Shown here: positions 16,354 to 24,814 of the stretch, piece by piece
Position numbering within the stretch: the first letter of the stretch is position 1
Layout of the letters: every line of letters begins with the position of its first letter
Assembly: GCA_964342305.1 (NCBI GenBank)
Contig: CAYFGK010000016.1
Location: forward strand, 4,100 to 68,099
Direction: 5' to 3'
Source: DT-110 sp964342305
GTDB taxonomy: Bacteria > Bacteroidota > Bacteroidia > Chitinophagales > Saprospiraceae
DNA: 64,000 bases
Translations under genes and position numbers: made by a program
The notes under the pieces: model-generated
What the model was told of the DNA's origin: nothing
The model's database searches: none
What the model saw: only the letters and a program-made list of their open reading frames with translations

Positions 16354-17514
16354 TTACAGATCGGAATTTGCCCGGTTTCGCTCCCGGGCACCTGGCCATT
16401 GTGGGGTGGTGAGCGGAGGAATACCGTGGCTGTCCGAAATATTGATGTATTGATTACCGTGTACGCTATTTTGGTTGCATTGGTCGGTCAGTGTCCAGTG
16501 CCTGATAAGTACCAGCCCGTAATCGGTGGTCAGGAGTTCGTCCTGCCAGTCTACGTCCATGGCGCATAGTTCCTGAATTTCCGCTGGTAATGATTGATTG
16601 CGCAGATAGGGGAACCCGGTGTATTCCGGACCAACCTGTTCGGGCCATTGATCGGCACGGGAGATAGTGATATGGGTTGCCGAAGGCAGCTGGACATCCG
16701 CAAAGGATGGCCGGTCGAGGGTAAGTAACTGAACGAAGTGTCCCTCATTGCCCCGGTCGTCCAGTGCCGACCATTCACGGGCAATTACTCCGCGAGCGTT
16801 CGTATAAAATGAAAAGTCTTTGATAGTATAGGCTCCTGCCTGATTGGGAAGCAGCAGGGTGAATTCGTCACCCGTGTGCAGGTAGGGGCTAACCCACTGC
16901 TCTTCCTGCAAGGTAGCAGAGGCGGGAATCCCGTTTACTAAAAGGCGGGGGGACGCCTCAGAGGAGGTAATAATGGAGCTCCCATTCAATGTCCAGCCAA
17001 AGTAGACGTAACCGCTGGCCGGTACAACAATCGTAAAATTGCCTTCCTGCCCGCGAGCCACTTCAACTGGAGTATTATTAGTCCCTTCAACCAATAACTT
17101 TGAATCGGGAGCTCCGGTGACATCTACCCCATCGTCACCATGTATCTTGGCACTCGTCCAGCGGGACGGGTGAAAATATCCGGTGAAGCCATGGACACCA
17201 CAGCCCAATTCGAAATACTCGTCCGAAAAAGTCAACGAAACGACCGTGCCACAATCCGATACCACTGTTGGCTTCGGAATAGAAGTGGTTGTATGTACCT
17301 CCTGGCAACTCAGACTGTAATGTGCGGGTTGCACGTGAAGTACGCACGTGTCGCGTGAATGACCTGTGGGGTCAATCGCTGCATGCTGTTCTTCAAACGC
17401 TGTGAAATTGGATGTAAGCGAGACTGAATGATTCGGCACCAGGGCCGACATTGGATTTCCAAAAAATCCTATCAGGCAGGCTGTTACCAGCCCGGTTTGT
17501 ATCGGTCTTTTCAT
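16354..17514 (-). CDS. Secreted surface protein with one polymorphic HYR-like module
   Basis: 386 residues with an N-terminal signal (MKRPIQTGLVTACLIGFFG). I recognise no named family for the first 230 residues, which include seven cysteines before residue 110. The last third matches the repeating module of large Bacteroidota surface proteins (REWSALDDRGNEGHFVQLLTLDRPSF, and RHWTLTDQCNQNSVHGNQYINISD), where a conserved W precedes a D-x-C-x-N loop and an I-x-V/I-x-D strand followed by PP. Those modules usually occur in tandem in adhesins secreted by the type IX system; here there are about two and no obvious type IX C-terminal sorting domain. Single gene with its own terminator. Confidence 0.65.
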   Translation of the reverse strand: MKRPIQTGLVTACLIGFFGNPMSALVPNHSVSLTSNFTAFEEQHAAIDPTGHSRDTCVLHVQPAHYSLSCQEVHTTTSIPKPTVVSDCGTVVSLTFSDEYFELGCGVHGFTGYFHPSRWTSAKIHGDDGVDVTGAPDSKLLVEGTNNTPVEVARGQEGNFTIVVPASGYVYFGWTLNGSSIITSSEASPRLLVNGIPASATLQEEQWVSPYLHTGDEFTLLLPNQAGAYTIKDFSFYTNARGVIAREWSALDDRGNEGHFVQLLTLDRPSFADVQLPSATHITISRADQWPEQVGPEYTGFPYLRNQSLPAEIQELCAMDVDWQDELLTTDYGLVLIRHWTLTDQCNQNSVHGNQYINISDSHGIPPLTTPQWPGARERNRANSDL

Positions 17515-17968
17515 GAGATTACTAGTTTGGATGGATTTGAAGATCTACTCCTGATCCGTCCGGCCCAATGCATGTTTAAGGCAGGAGAACGAAAAATTGG
17601 GCTTCAATTCTAGTAAGTCCTAAACGACCGTTAGGTTTTAACGCATAAAACATGGGATGTATCGGTTTATGGGACAATGGATGTTTACACAGTAAACATC
17701 GAACGCTTACTACAAATATACTTTTTTAACCTCCCCAACCTATACCGCTTAACTGGTATTTTTTGTATAAATTTATTTGTAATGCGTTCGTCAGCGGCTT
17801 GTTTGCGAACAATATTCGTACAGGGTAGTTATGCATCGGACGAACACACCGCTTGCGAAAAGGTTTGGGGGTGCCGATCCTTTTCACTCGGATATTATCA
17901 CGACTCTAAATAAGTTGGAGCCATTAAATACTCCGAGTCGGTATTACCAATAAGCAGCTATTTAAAAT
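17515..17968. other. Long intergenic region without a supported gene
   Basis: 454 bp between divergent genes (secreted protein and SRPBCC protein). It is AT-rich around 17700-17790. A 78-codon frame at 17677-17913 has no recognisable protein features and I do not call it. A small CGTTA/TAACG hairpin lies near 17627-17642. AATACTCCGAGTCGGTATT at 17927-17945 is an imperfect palindrome whose halves resemble the two ends of the 73-bp element joined together. Confidence 0.5.
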
Positions 17969-18430
17969 ATGCGTGTCAAAAAGAAAGAATGGAAGCAAAT
18001 GCTTCCGCAGCCCCTCGAAATAGTCTGGGATTTTTTTTCCCGTCCGGAAAACCTCAACGATATGACACCCGATACGGTTTCCTTCGAGATCCTTTCCGAG
18101 GTGGCCGGACTCAACATGTACGAAGGCATGATCATCGCCTATCGCATCAGTCCCTTTGCCGGGATCAAAATGAATTGGGTCACGGAGATCACCCACATCG
18201 CTGATAAATCCTTTTTTGTCGACGAACAGCGCTTTGGCCCCTACGCCATGTGGCACCACGAGCACCATTTCGAGGAGGTCGATGGAGGCACCCTGATGAC
18301 TGACCGCCTCCATTACAAGGTGCCCTATGGTCCCATCGGAACCCTGGCCGATCGCCTGTTCGTATCCTCCATGGTGGACGAGATCTTTGACTTTCGTCAA
18401 AAAGCCATGATCGAGCGCTTTGGCAGCTAA
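17969..18430 (+). CDS. SRPBCC-family ligand-binding protein
   Basis: 153 residues of the START/Bet v 1-like fold. The pattern is the usual one: an opening strand followed by PQPLEIVWDFFSRPENLNDMTP (helix and first contact), a central MNWVTEITHIADKSFFVDEQRFGPYAMWHHEHHFEEVDGG stretch with conserved GPY and W-H-H-F, and a long C-terminal helix (FDFRQKAMIERFG). Members bind hydrophobic ligands or act as cyclase/transport modules; the ligand here is unknown. Cytoplasmic, no signal peptide. Its stop lies ten bases from the stop of the convergent MATE gene with no terminator between them. Confidence 0.85.
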   Translation: MRVKKKEWKQMLPQPLEIVWDFFSRPENLNDMTPDTVSFEILSEVAGLNMYEGMIIAYRISPFAGIKMNWVTEITHIADKSFFVDEQRFGPYAMWHHEHHFEEVDGGTLMTDRLHYKVPYGPIGTLADRLFVSSMVDEIFDFRQKAMIERFGS

Positions 18431-18440
18431 CCAATCGCGG

Positions 18441-19835
18441 CTAAATCGTAACCTTTTTCCAATTACCCCTGCGGAACAGGATCGCCGCAATAATGGCCAG
18501 GGCCGTTTCGGCGATTGCTATGGCCCAGCAAACACCGGCCAACCCCATATCGAGTGTGACCGCCAGGAAATATCCGAGGGGGATCTCCACCATCCAGAAG
18601 CAAAAAATATTGATCAGCATGGGGGTGCGTGTATCCCCCGCTCCGTTAAACGCCTGACTCAGCACCATGCCGTAGGAAAAGAAAATATAGCCCAGGCAGA
18701 TGATCCGCAGGGTAACGACACCGGCTTCCACGACGGCGGGCGTGTCGTCAAAGAATTGAATGATCTGGGGCGCGAGGATCATATAAACCAGGGATACCGT
18801 AACCAGAAAAATAGTGTTGATGAGGCCGGCCCGCCACACGGATCGCTCCGCCCGGTCCGGTTCGCCGGCTCCCAGGTTTTGACCGACCAGAGTTGCAGCG
18901 GCATTAGATAGCCCCCACGAAGGCAGGATGGTGAAAATGATCAGCCGGATGGCAATCACGTAACCGGCAACGGCCTCGTCACCAAACAGCGCAATGATCC
19001 GCATCAGAAATATCCAACTGGCCGAGCTGATCAGGAATTGCATAGCACCGTTTGCCGATACCTTAACCAGTCGGCGGATAATATCCCAACGAATGCGCAG
19101 ATGTTCAAGCGTAAGGCGCACCACACTGCTGCCGCGGATCAATAGCCAAAACTGAAAGAGTACTCCTACGCCGCGTCCCGTGGCCGTAGCAATGGCCGCC
19201 CCTTTCAAACCAAGCTCCGGAAAAGGGCCAATGCCAAAAATAAGCACGGGATCCAGTATGATGTTGATACCATTGGCCAGCCATAAAGACTGCATCGCCA
19301 GAGAAGCATCGCCGGCCCCGCGAAAAATCCCGTTGAGCAAAAACAAGAGCATGATCACCACGTTACTGCCCATCACGATCCGCGTGTAAATAGCCCCATC
19401 GCGGACAACTTCCTCACTGCCACCCATTAATTCGAGAATACGATCGGCGTAAACTACCCCCACCATGCCGATCAGGGCCGATACCAGCACACCGATACCG
19501 ATGGCCTGGACCGAGGCAACCGCAGCCGCTACCGGATTTTTTTCACCTATTCGCCGGGCAACCATTGCCGTAGCACCCATGCTCATCCCGATCGAGATGG
19601 AATACACCAGCGTGATTACTGATTCGGTAAGTCCGACCGTTGCAACAGCCTCCACCCCGATCCGTGAAACAAACAGTATATCAATTACAGAAAACAGGGA
19701 TTCCATAACCATCTCCAGGATCATAGGGATGGAAAGTACCAGCAAGGCCCGGTTTATGCTGCCGGTCGTTACTTCTTTTTCTTCGCCGCGGACCGCACCC
19801 CAAAAGAAACGTAAACCTCTCTTTAGTCGACTCAT
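18441..19835 (-). CDS. MATE-family multidrug/Na+ antiporter
   Basis: 464 residues from ATG 19833-19835; a TTG seven codons upstream is less likely. Twelve hydrophobic segments in two homologous halves, as expected for MATE exporters. Family motifs include PMILEMVMESLFSVIDILFVSRIG near the N-terminus, and VGQNLGAGEPDRAERSVWRAG at the centre-to-C-half junction. It is an inner-membrane protein exporting cationic compounds with Na+ or H+ import. Convergent with the SRPBCC gene and overlapping no other reading frame. The substrate cannot be inferred. Confidence 0.92.
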   Translation of the reverse strand: MSRLKRGLRFFWGAVRGEEKEVTTGSINRALLVLSIPMILEMVMESLFSVIDILFVSRIGVEAVATVGLTESVITLVYSISIGMSMGATAMVARRIGEKNPVAAAVASVQAIGIGVLVSALIGMVGVVYADRILELMGGSEEVVRDGAIYTRIVMGSNVVIMLLFLLNGIFRGAGDASLAMQSLWLANGINIILDPVLIFGIGPFPELGLKGAAIATATGRGVGVLFQFWLLIRGSSVVRLTLEHLRIRWDIIRRLVKVSANGAMQFLISSASWIFLMRIIALFGDEAVAGYVIAIRLIIFTILPSWGLSNAAATLVGQNLGAGEPDRAERSVWRAGLINTIFLVTVSLVYMILAPQIIQFFDDTPAVVEAGVVTLRIICLGYIFFSYGMVLSQAFNGAGDTRTPMLINIFCFWMVEIPLGYFLAVTLDMGLAGVCWAIAIAETALAIIAAILFRRGNWKKVTI

Positions 19836-20002
19836 TGATGAATGTGTATATCCCAAGGACCACCAATCTCCAATGGTTATCTAAGCCAATGGTAGGCAGG
19901 TGTGCAGTCGGGTGTTTGAAATTCCTTCCTAATTACTCGTATGCTGCGCTAAAAGTTCCATCATCTATCCGGTAGTGCTTATCTTCCGGGAAAAAAGGGA
20001 TT

Positions 20003-22777
20003 ATGTCTGTCAAGAACTATGTTTGGCTCGTCTGTGGTTTGCTGCTTCCCGGATTGATTGCAGCCCAAACGGCCAGTAAAAAAGCAATAACCCACGAAGA
20101 TGTGGCGACCTGGAATGAGATTAGCCGTGACCAGATATCCAATGACGGCCGCTGGGTTACTTACGAATTGGTCTCCGAAGTCGGTGATCCGGAACTCGTG
20201 GTGTACGATGGGGTCACCGAAAAAGAGTGGCGCTATACGCGGGGAACCCGTGCTCAGATTAGCAACGGCAGCCGTGTGATCACTTTTACCATTAAGCCCG
20301 GTGAGGCAGAGGTTAAGGATATGAAACGCCGGGGTGTCAAACGCAAAGACCTGCCCGGTGACACCCTCGGGATCCTTAATCTGGAAACCATGGAGTTGGA
20401 AAAAATGGCCGGTATGGAGTCAGTCCAAATGCCCGATAAATGGGATGGATGGTTGTTTTACCAGGTTAAACAATCGGAAAAGGATACGGCTTTCGCCAAA
20501 AAACAAAGCGACGATAACGGGTATCACTTACAAGTGCGTTCCCTGACCGATGGAACGACAATTACACTGCCATTTGTAAAAGACTTTACCCTGGCCGAAC
20601 GCTCACCGGCCCTCGCCATGTTGACCACCGGTACCGATGATATGGAGGCCGGTGTATACCATTGGCAACCTGACTCGGAGCCGTCTCTGGTGCTGGAAGG
20701 CCCCGAAGAGGTGAAACAGCTGAGCCTCGGCCGCGATGGCGAACAACTGGCGTTTCTCGCCTACATGGATACGATCGAACATCGCGTCACTCCTTTCCAA
20801 TTGTACCATTGGTCTGCCACGGGAGGCAGTGCATCCGCTCTGGCCGATGATCAGTCAGATTTTCTGCCCGACGATTGGCGGCTTTCCGAAAACGGCCGCA
20901 TCTACTTTTCCCGCAATGGCCAGCGTCTGTTCTTCGGTACGGCACCGCAGCCTATTCTGGAGGATACTTCCCTGCTCGAAGAAGAGATCGTACAGGTGGA
21001 GGTCTGGACAACCCGGGATTCCCGCCTGTATCCACAACAGAAGATCCAAATGAACCGGGATAAACGACAGACCTATCTGGCTATGTACAATATCACGGGT
21101 AACCGTTTCCGGCAATTGGAAAACCTGGATATGCCCAGTGTCTCCGTTGGTGATGAAGGGAATGCTCGCTACGCTCTTGCCCAAAATGATGAGCCCTATC
21201 TGATTCGTACCTCCTGGGAAGGATATCCACCAGCCAAAGATGTCTACCTCATGGATCTGCAAACGGGATATACCAAAGAAATAGCCACCGAAATGAAGGG
21301 GTATCCATCCCTTTCACCTGCCGGCAAATACGTGTACTGGTTTGATTACCCCACCAACAATTGGCATGCCTACGCAACCGCTTCCGGCAAGGAGATTCAA
21401 TTGACCAATAATGAGACCGTCGCTTTCTACGACGAGACCGATGATCACCCCGATTATCCCGGCCCCTACGGTAGCGCGGGTTGGACGACCAACGACGATT
21501 TCTTTCTCGTGTACGATCGCTACGATGTTTGGCAGATCGACCCCAACCAGAAGATCCGGGCCTATAACTTGACCAATGGCCGGGAGATGAAGCGCCGATC
21601 CCGCTACATTCAGGTCGATCCCGAAGAACGTGCCATTGAAGAGGTCGGCCCTCTGTTGTTCCACTTCTTCGACGAGGAGAGCAAACGGGAAGGCTACCAA
21701 CAGTTTAACATCCACACCGGTGTCAAGGAGGTGATCGAAGAGGGCCCCTACAGTTACGATCGCCGTCCGACGAAAGCAAAAAATACCGATCGTTGGTTAT
21801 TCACGCGGGAGAGTTATACTACTTTTCCCGATTTGCTCTACGGGCGTACGTTGAATTCCTATACCAAGATCAGCGATGCCAATCCTCAACAGGAGGAATT
21901 CCGCTGGGGAAATGCAGAACTATTCGATTTCGTCTCCCTGGACGGAGAACCTTTGCAGGGACTACTGGTCAAACCCGAAGACTTCGATCCGAATAAGAAG
22001 TACCCGATGATCGTGAATTTCTATGAGCGGAGCACCGACGGATTGCACAGTCACCGGGCTCCGGAGTTTCACCGGTCCACCATCAATTATTCCTACTACG
22101 TCAGCAAGGGTTATATCATCTTCAATCCTGATGTACCGTACAAGATCGGTTACCCCGGCGAGAGCGCCTATAATTCCGTGATGGCCGGCGTGCAGGCCCT
22201 GCTACAGGAAGGCTATATTGATCGGGAGAATATCGGTGTGCAGGGACACAGCTGGGGTGGGTACCAGATCGCACACCTGGTTACGAAAACTGATCTGTTC
22301 AAGTGTGCCGAAAGTGGGGCACCGGTGGTCAATATGATCTCGGCCTACGGCGGTATCCGCTGGGGATCGGGTATGAGCCGCATGTTTCAGTACGAGCACA
22401 CCCAAAGCCGTATCGGAGGCTCCCTCTGGGAAAAGCCCCTGCTCTACATCGAAAACTCACCCATCTTCTCCATCAACAAGATCAACACACCCTTATTGAT
22501 CCTGCACAACGACGAAGATGGCGCCGTGCCCTGGTACCAGGGGATTGAGTTTTTTGTAGCGCTGCGCAGGCTAGGTAAACCAGCCTGGATGCTCAATTAC
22601 AACGGCGAACCACACTGGCCGCTCAAACCACAGAACCGCCGGGATTTCCAGACCCGGATGGCCCAGTTCTTCGACCACTACCTCATGGGCGCTCCCAAAC
22701 CGGAATGGATGGAAACGGGGGTTCCGGCCATGGAAAAGGGGATCGACCAGCACCTGGAGCTGATGGATCGACATTAA
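20003..22777 (+). CDS. S9 family prolyl oligopeptidase-like peptidase, secreted
   Basis: 924 residues with a signal peptide (NYVWLVCGLLLPGLIAAQ). A long propeller region (about 30-650) is followed by the hydrolase domain. Catalytic residues: Ser750 in GHSWGG, Asp839 in HNDEDGAVPW and His871 in NGEPHWPL. The GHSWGGY nucleophile motif and the VPW after the Asp place it with acylaminoacyl-peptidase/glutamyl-endopeptidase-like S9 enzymes, a different subgroup from the DPP IV-like gene at 7738. Periplasmic or outer-membrane associated; probably part of peptide utilisation. A strong terminator follows. Confidence 0.9.
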   Translation: MSVKNYVWLVCGLLLPGLIAAQTASKKAITHEDVATWNEISRDQISNDGRWVTYELVSEVGDPELVVYDGVTEKEWRYTRGTRAQISNGSRVITFTIKPGEAEVKDMKRRGVKRKDLPGDTLGILNLETMELEKMAGMESVQMPDKWDGWLFYQVKQSEKDTAFAKKQSDDNGYHLQVRSLTDGTTITLPFVKDFTLAERSPALAMLTTGTDDMEAGVYHWQPDSEPSLVLEGPEEVKQLSLGRDGEQLAFLAYMDTIEHRVTPFQLYHWSATGGSASALADDQSDFLPDDWRLSENGRIYFSRNGQRLFFGTAPQPILEDTSLLEEEIVQVEVWTTRDSRLYPQQKIQMNRDKRQTYLAMYNITGNRFRQLENLDMPSVSVGDEGNARYALAQNDEPYLIRTSWEGYPPAKDVYLMDLQTGYTKEIATEMKGYPSLSPAGKYVYWFDYPTNNWHAYATASGKEIQLTNNETVAFYDETDDHPDYPGPYGSAGWTTNDDFFLVYDRYDVWQIDPNQKIRAYNLTNGREMKRRSRYIQVDPEERAIEEVGPLLFHFFDEESKREGYQQFNIHTGVKEVIEEGPYSYDRRPTKAKNTDRWLFTRESYTTFPDLLYGRTLNSYTKISDANPQQEEFRWGNAELFDFVSLDGEPLQGLLVKPEDFDPNKKYPMIVNFYERSTDGLHSHRAPEFHRSTINYSYYVSKGYIIFNPDVPYKIGYPGESAYNSVMAGVQALLQEGYIDRENIGVQGHSWGGYQIAHLVTKTDLFKCAESGAPVVNMISAYGGIRWGSGMSRMFQYEHTQSRIGGSLWEKPLLYIENSPIFSINKINTPLLILHNDEDGAVPWYQGIEFFVALRRLGKPAWMLNYNGEPHWPLKPQNRRDFQTRMAQFFDHYLMGAPKPEWMETGVPAMEKGIDQHLELMDRH

Positions 22778-22797
22778 AAGGATGGCTTGAAAAAAGG

Positions 22798-22837
22798 AAG
22801 CACGACAGGTATGACTCGTACCGGTCGTGCTTTTTTT
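22798..22837. terminator. Bidirectional terminator between S9 peptidase and BASS transporter
   Basis: AAGCACGAC-a-GGT pairs with ACC-g-GTCGTGCTT around a short loop, followed by seven T on the plus strand and CTTCCTTTTTT on the minus strand. Confidence 0.88.
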
Positions 22838-22928
22838 ATGCCAAAGATTGAATTTAAACAGCTTCTTAGTACTCTGTAACCTAAGTAACTTTGATTTATG
22901 GCTGTGCCTTTCGGCAAAAGTATCCCCG

Positions 22929-23819
22929 CTAGGCTTGCGCGGCTTTTTTTGCTTTCAGCGATTTATTGACCAGCCATAGCTGCCAGGTATTGTACAGGTT
23001 TTGGAAAACAATGTAAAAAATGGGGCCCAGAGCAACCAGGGGATTGATAAAGGTGAGGGCGACCCACAGGCCAAACATCGTGTTTTTGCGCCCCAGCGCT
23101 AACCCAGCCTCCTGGTCTTTATCAAAGTAGCGGCCAACCGCTTCTCCCGATTTGAATAGGGAAAAACATACTAATCCGATGCATACGGCAATGCCTCCTA
23201 CCAATAGAAGGGGGGCTTCTGCTTCGTGGCGAATAAAGTGAGTTGCCTTACCCGCCGCAATGTAGATATTGGTGACAAACAGGTAAAACGGCACGTTGCC
23301 GAGCTTGAAAAAATAGGGCACCCAGGCGGGAAACTGCCGGCGAATGATTTGGCCAAGGATCAGGGGCACAAAGACCAAAATGGCTACCGGGATCAACACA
23401 TCCAACACGGATATAGGCTGGTCTACGGCGATGATCTGCGGCAGCAGTAGGGGGAGGATCAGCGCTACGATCGGACTGGTCAGAATAACGGAAAGAGTTA
23501 CAAATCCCACGTCTTGTCGCAGGAAGCCTGCCATGACGGGAGCGCCGGCAGCGGTGGGGGCCATGCCAATGGTAAAAGCTGCCAATCCGATGATTGGATC
23601 TATCCGGGAAAAGATCAGATATAACAGGAGTGGCAGAGTAATATTAAGGCCGGCGATCAGGAAATGCAGCTTACTGAGTACGCGCCAGTTGAAGCGAATA
23701 CGCAGAAATGCGTAAAACAACATGATCATAACGAGGTAGCGGACCAGGAATGTGAATTGGTGCCCCTGTGGAAACAGGACACCCAGAATCATGGCCGCAA
23801 AAATGACAATAGCCTGCAC
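22929..23819 (-). CDS. Bile acid:sodium symporter (BASS/SBF) family transporter
   Basis: 296 residues with nine or so membrane helices. Two family landmarks are clear: the first crossover motif around GMAPTAAGAPVMAGFLRQD, and the second around LALGRKNTMFGLWVALTF, where polar residues bind Na+ and substrate. BASS proteins import organic anions (bile acids, pyruvate, pantothenate and others) with sodium at the inner membrane; the substrate is not predictable. The frame opens with GTG at 23817-23819, immediately after an A/G-rich stretch; an internal ATG ten codons later would cut the first helix. Downstream it converges on the S9 gene. Confidence 0.85.
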   Translation of the reverse strand: MQAIVIFAAMILGVLFPQGHQFTFLVRYLVMIMLFYAFLRIRFNWRVLSKLHFLIAGLNITLPLLLYLIFSRIDPIIGLAAFTIGMAPTAAGAPVMAGFLRQDVGFVTLSVILTSPIVALILPLLLPQIIAVDQPISVLDVLIPVAILVFVPLILGQIIRRQFPAWVPYFFKLGNVPFYLFVTNIYIAAGKATHFIRHEAEAPLLLVGGIAVCIGLVCFSLFKSGEAVGRYFDKDQEAGLALGRKNTMFGLWVALTFINPLVALGPIFYIVFQNLYNTWQLWLVNKSLKAKKAAQA

Positions 23820-23885
23820 CCTTTTCTTTAGAGGACAGTTCGGTGCAGGCTATTGTTTTGGGCGAAAGCCGAAAAGCGCTTGGTC

Positions 23886-23947
23886 GCTTCGGGAAACTGT
23901 TTGGCCCGGCAGACCGCGGTCTGCCGGGCCAAACAGTTTCCCGAAGC
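23886..23947. repeat. 62-bp perfect loopless palindrome
   Basis: Left arm 23886-23916 and right arm 23917-23947 are exact reverse complements, 31 bp each, with a CCGCGG centre and no spacer. It starts seven bases beyond the stop of the FAS1 lipoprotein gene (minus strand) and precedes the BASS transporter on the same strand. It lacks a T-run, so simple termination is not certain. Compare the palindrome at 29523-29578. Confidence 0.85.
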
Positions 23948-23953
23948 AGTTAT

Positions 23954-24448
23954 TCAATTTTTGATGACCTTGTCAATTACGTGAACAAAGCCGTTCTTAG
24001 TCTTAATGGACTCCAGGACTTTGCCGCCAGCGACCATCAGATTGTCTTCCGTTCCGGATACTAAAAAGCTTTTTTGCATTTCATTGGTAAGGGATCCTTC
24101 TTTGCTGAGCTTTTTGGGCGAGAGGGCACCGGGAATGGCGTGGCCTCGCAGCACATTGACGAGCAAAGTGCGATTGTCGGGATCCATAAGATCCCCCATG
24201 GCTTTGTCGCCCATAGCTTCCAGCGCTTCGTTGGTCGGAGCGAACAGGGTGTGCTTCCCTGATTCGGTCAGTACCGTGCCTAACCCGCCGGCCGTTTCGA
24301 CCAGAGCCGCGAATTGCGACAGTTTTGGGTTGGTGGTGATCGCTGCGAGCAGGTTGGGAGCGGTTGGCAATTTGGTGGAACTGCATCCGGTGAGGAGGAG
24401 TGTAAATAAGACGAGTAAAACGGTTGATTGCGCAAACTGGCGTTGCAT
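23954..24448 (-). CDS. Single-domain fasciclin (FAS1) lipoprotein
   Basis: 164 residues. N-terminal lipoprotein signal (STVLLVLFTLLLTGC), then one FAS1 domain with HTLFAPTNEALEAMGD and the closing LLVNVLRGHAIPG and KTKNGFVHVIDKVI segments. The YH of classical FAS1 is replaced by RGH, as in short bacterial members. Anchored to the outer or inner membrane by lipid; the role is probably adhesion or matrix interaction. It is a shorter relative of the two-domain protein at 4219. A structured-RNA candidate ending about 80 nt upstream on the same strand could be its leader. It is followed by a 62-bp perfect palindrome. Confidence 0.88.
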   Translation of the reverse strand: MQRQFAQSTVLLVLFTLLLTGCSSTKLPTAPNLLAAITTNPKLSQFAALVETAGGLGTVLTESGKHTLFAPTNEALEAMGDKAMGDLMDPDNRTLLVNVLRGHAIPGALSPKKLSKEGSLTNEMQKSFLVSGTEDNLMVAGGKVLESIKTKNGFVHVIDKVIKN

Positions 24449-24529
24449 GTGTCAAGTTTTTTGGGTCTAAAAATGGATATGAAGGTAATATGCAAAATCT
24501 TTCGGGAAGAGCCCTTGGTGTCCGGTTAT

Positions 24530-24705
24530 AAAAAAAACTGTCGCCCCACAATGCGGAGCGACAGGTCCAGCGGTTCTGGCCGATTTAGTGAAATCAGCCC
24601 TAGGTAGGTGAACGAACCGCAACAATAGAACACCCAATTGACCTTAGAACGGCGGTGTGCCGTCGTTTGATAGGTGTAAGGTACAACACCTTGTTGCCGG
24701 GCGGG
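24530..24705 (-). ncRNA. Candidate structured RNA or leader with intrinsic terminator
   Basis: Read on the minus strand: a stem TTGTTGC/GCAACAA (plus positions 24691-24697 with 24619-24625) encloses two hairpins (GGTGT/ACACC at 24673-24690, ACGGC/GCCGT at 24649-24663). Then GCGGTTC/GAACCGC (24614-24620 with 24570-24576) encloses a nine-pair hairpin at 24578-24599. A terminator stem CTGTCGC/GCGACAG (24558-24564 with 24538-24544) and eight T follow. The 24578-24599 stem has a G-U pair on the minus strand but a C-A mismatch on the plus strand, which favours minus-strand transcription. It does not match tRNA, tmRNA, SRP or RNase P RNA as I know them. It could be a free RNA or an attenuating leader of the FAS1 gene starting at 24448. 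The exact 5' end is unknown. Confidence 0.5.
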
Positions 24706-24814
24706 GTGATCAATCGCATGCAAGGATGCTGACTTTTGTCAAAGAAAATGCGGTGGGAAAGACACTTCCTTTTTTGCGGTAAATTTTCTTACTTGCAGAA
24801 AAGACAAAACGGAA

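Noticed and set aside
17677..17913. 78-codon plus-strand frame in a long intergenic region
   Set aside because: No family resemblance, AT-rich start and no promoter-start spacing; probably random.
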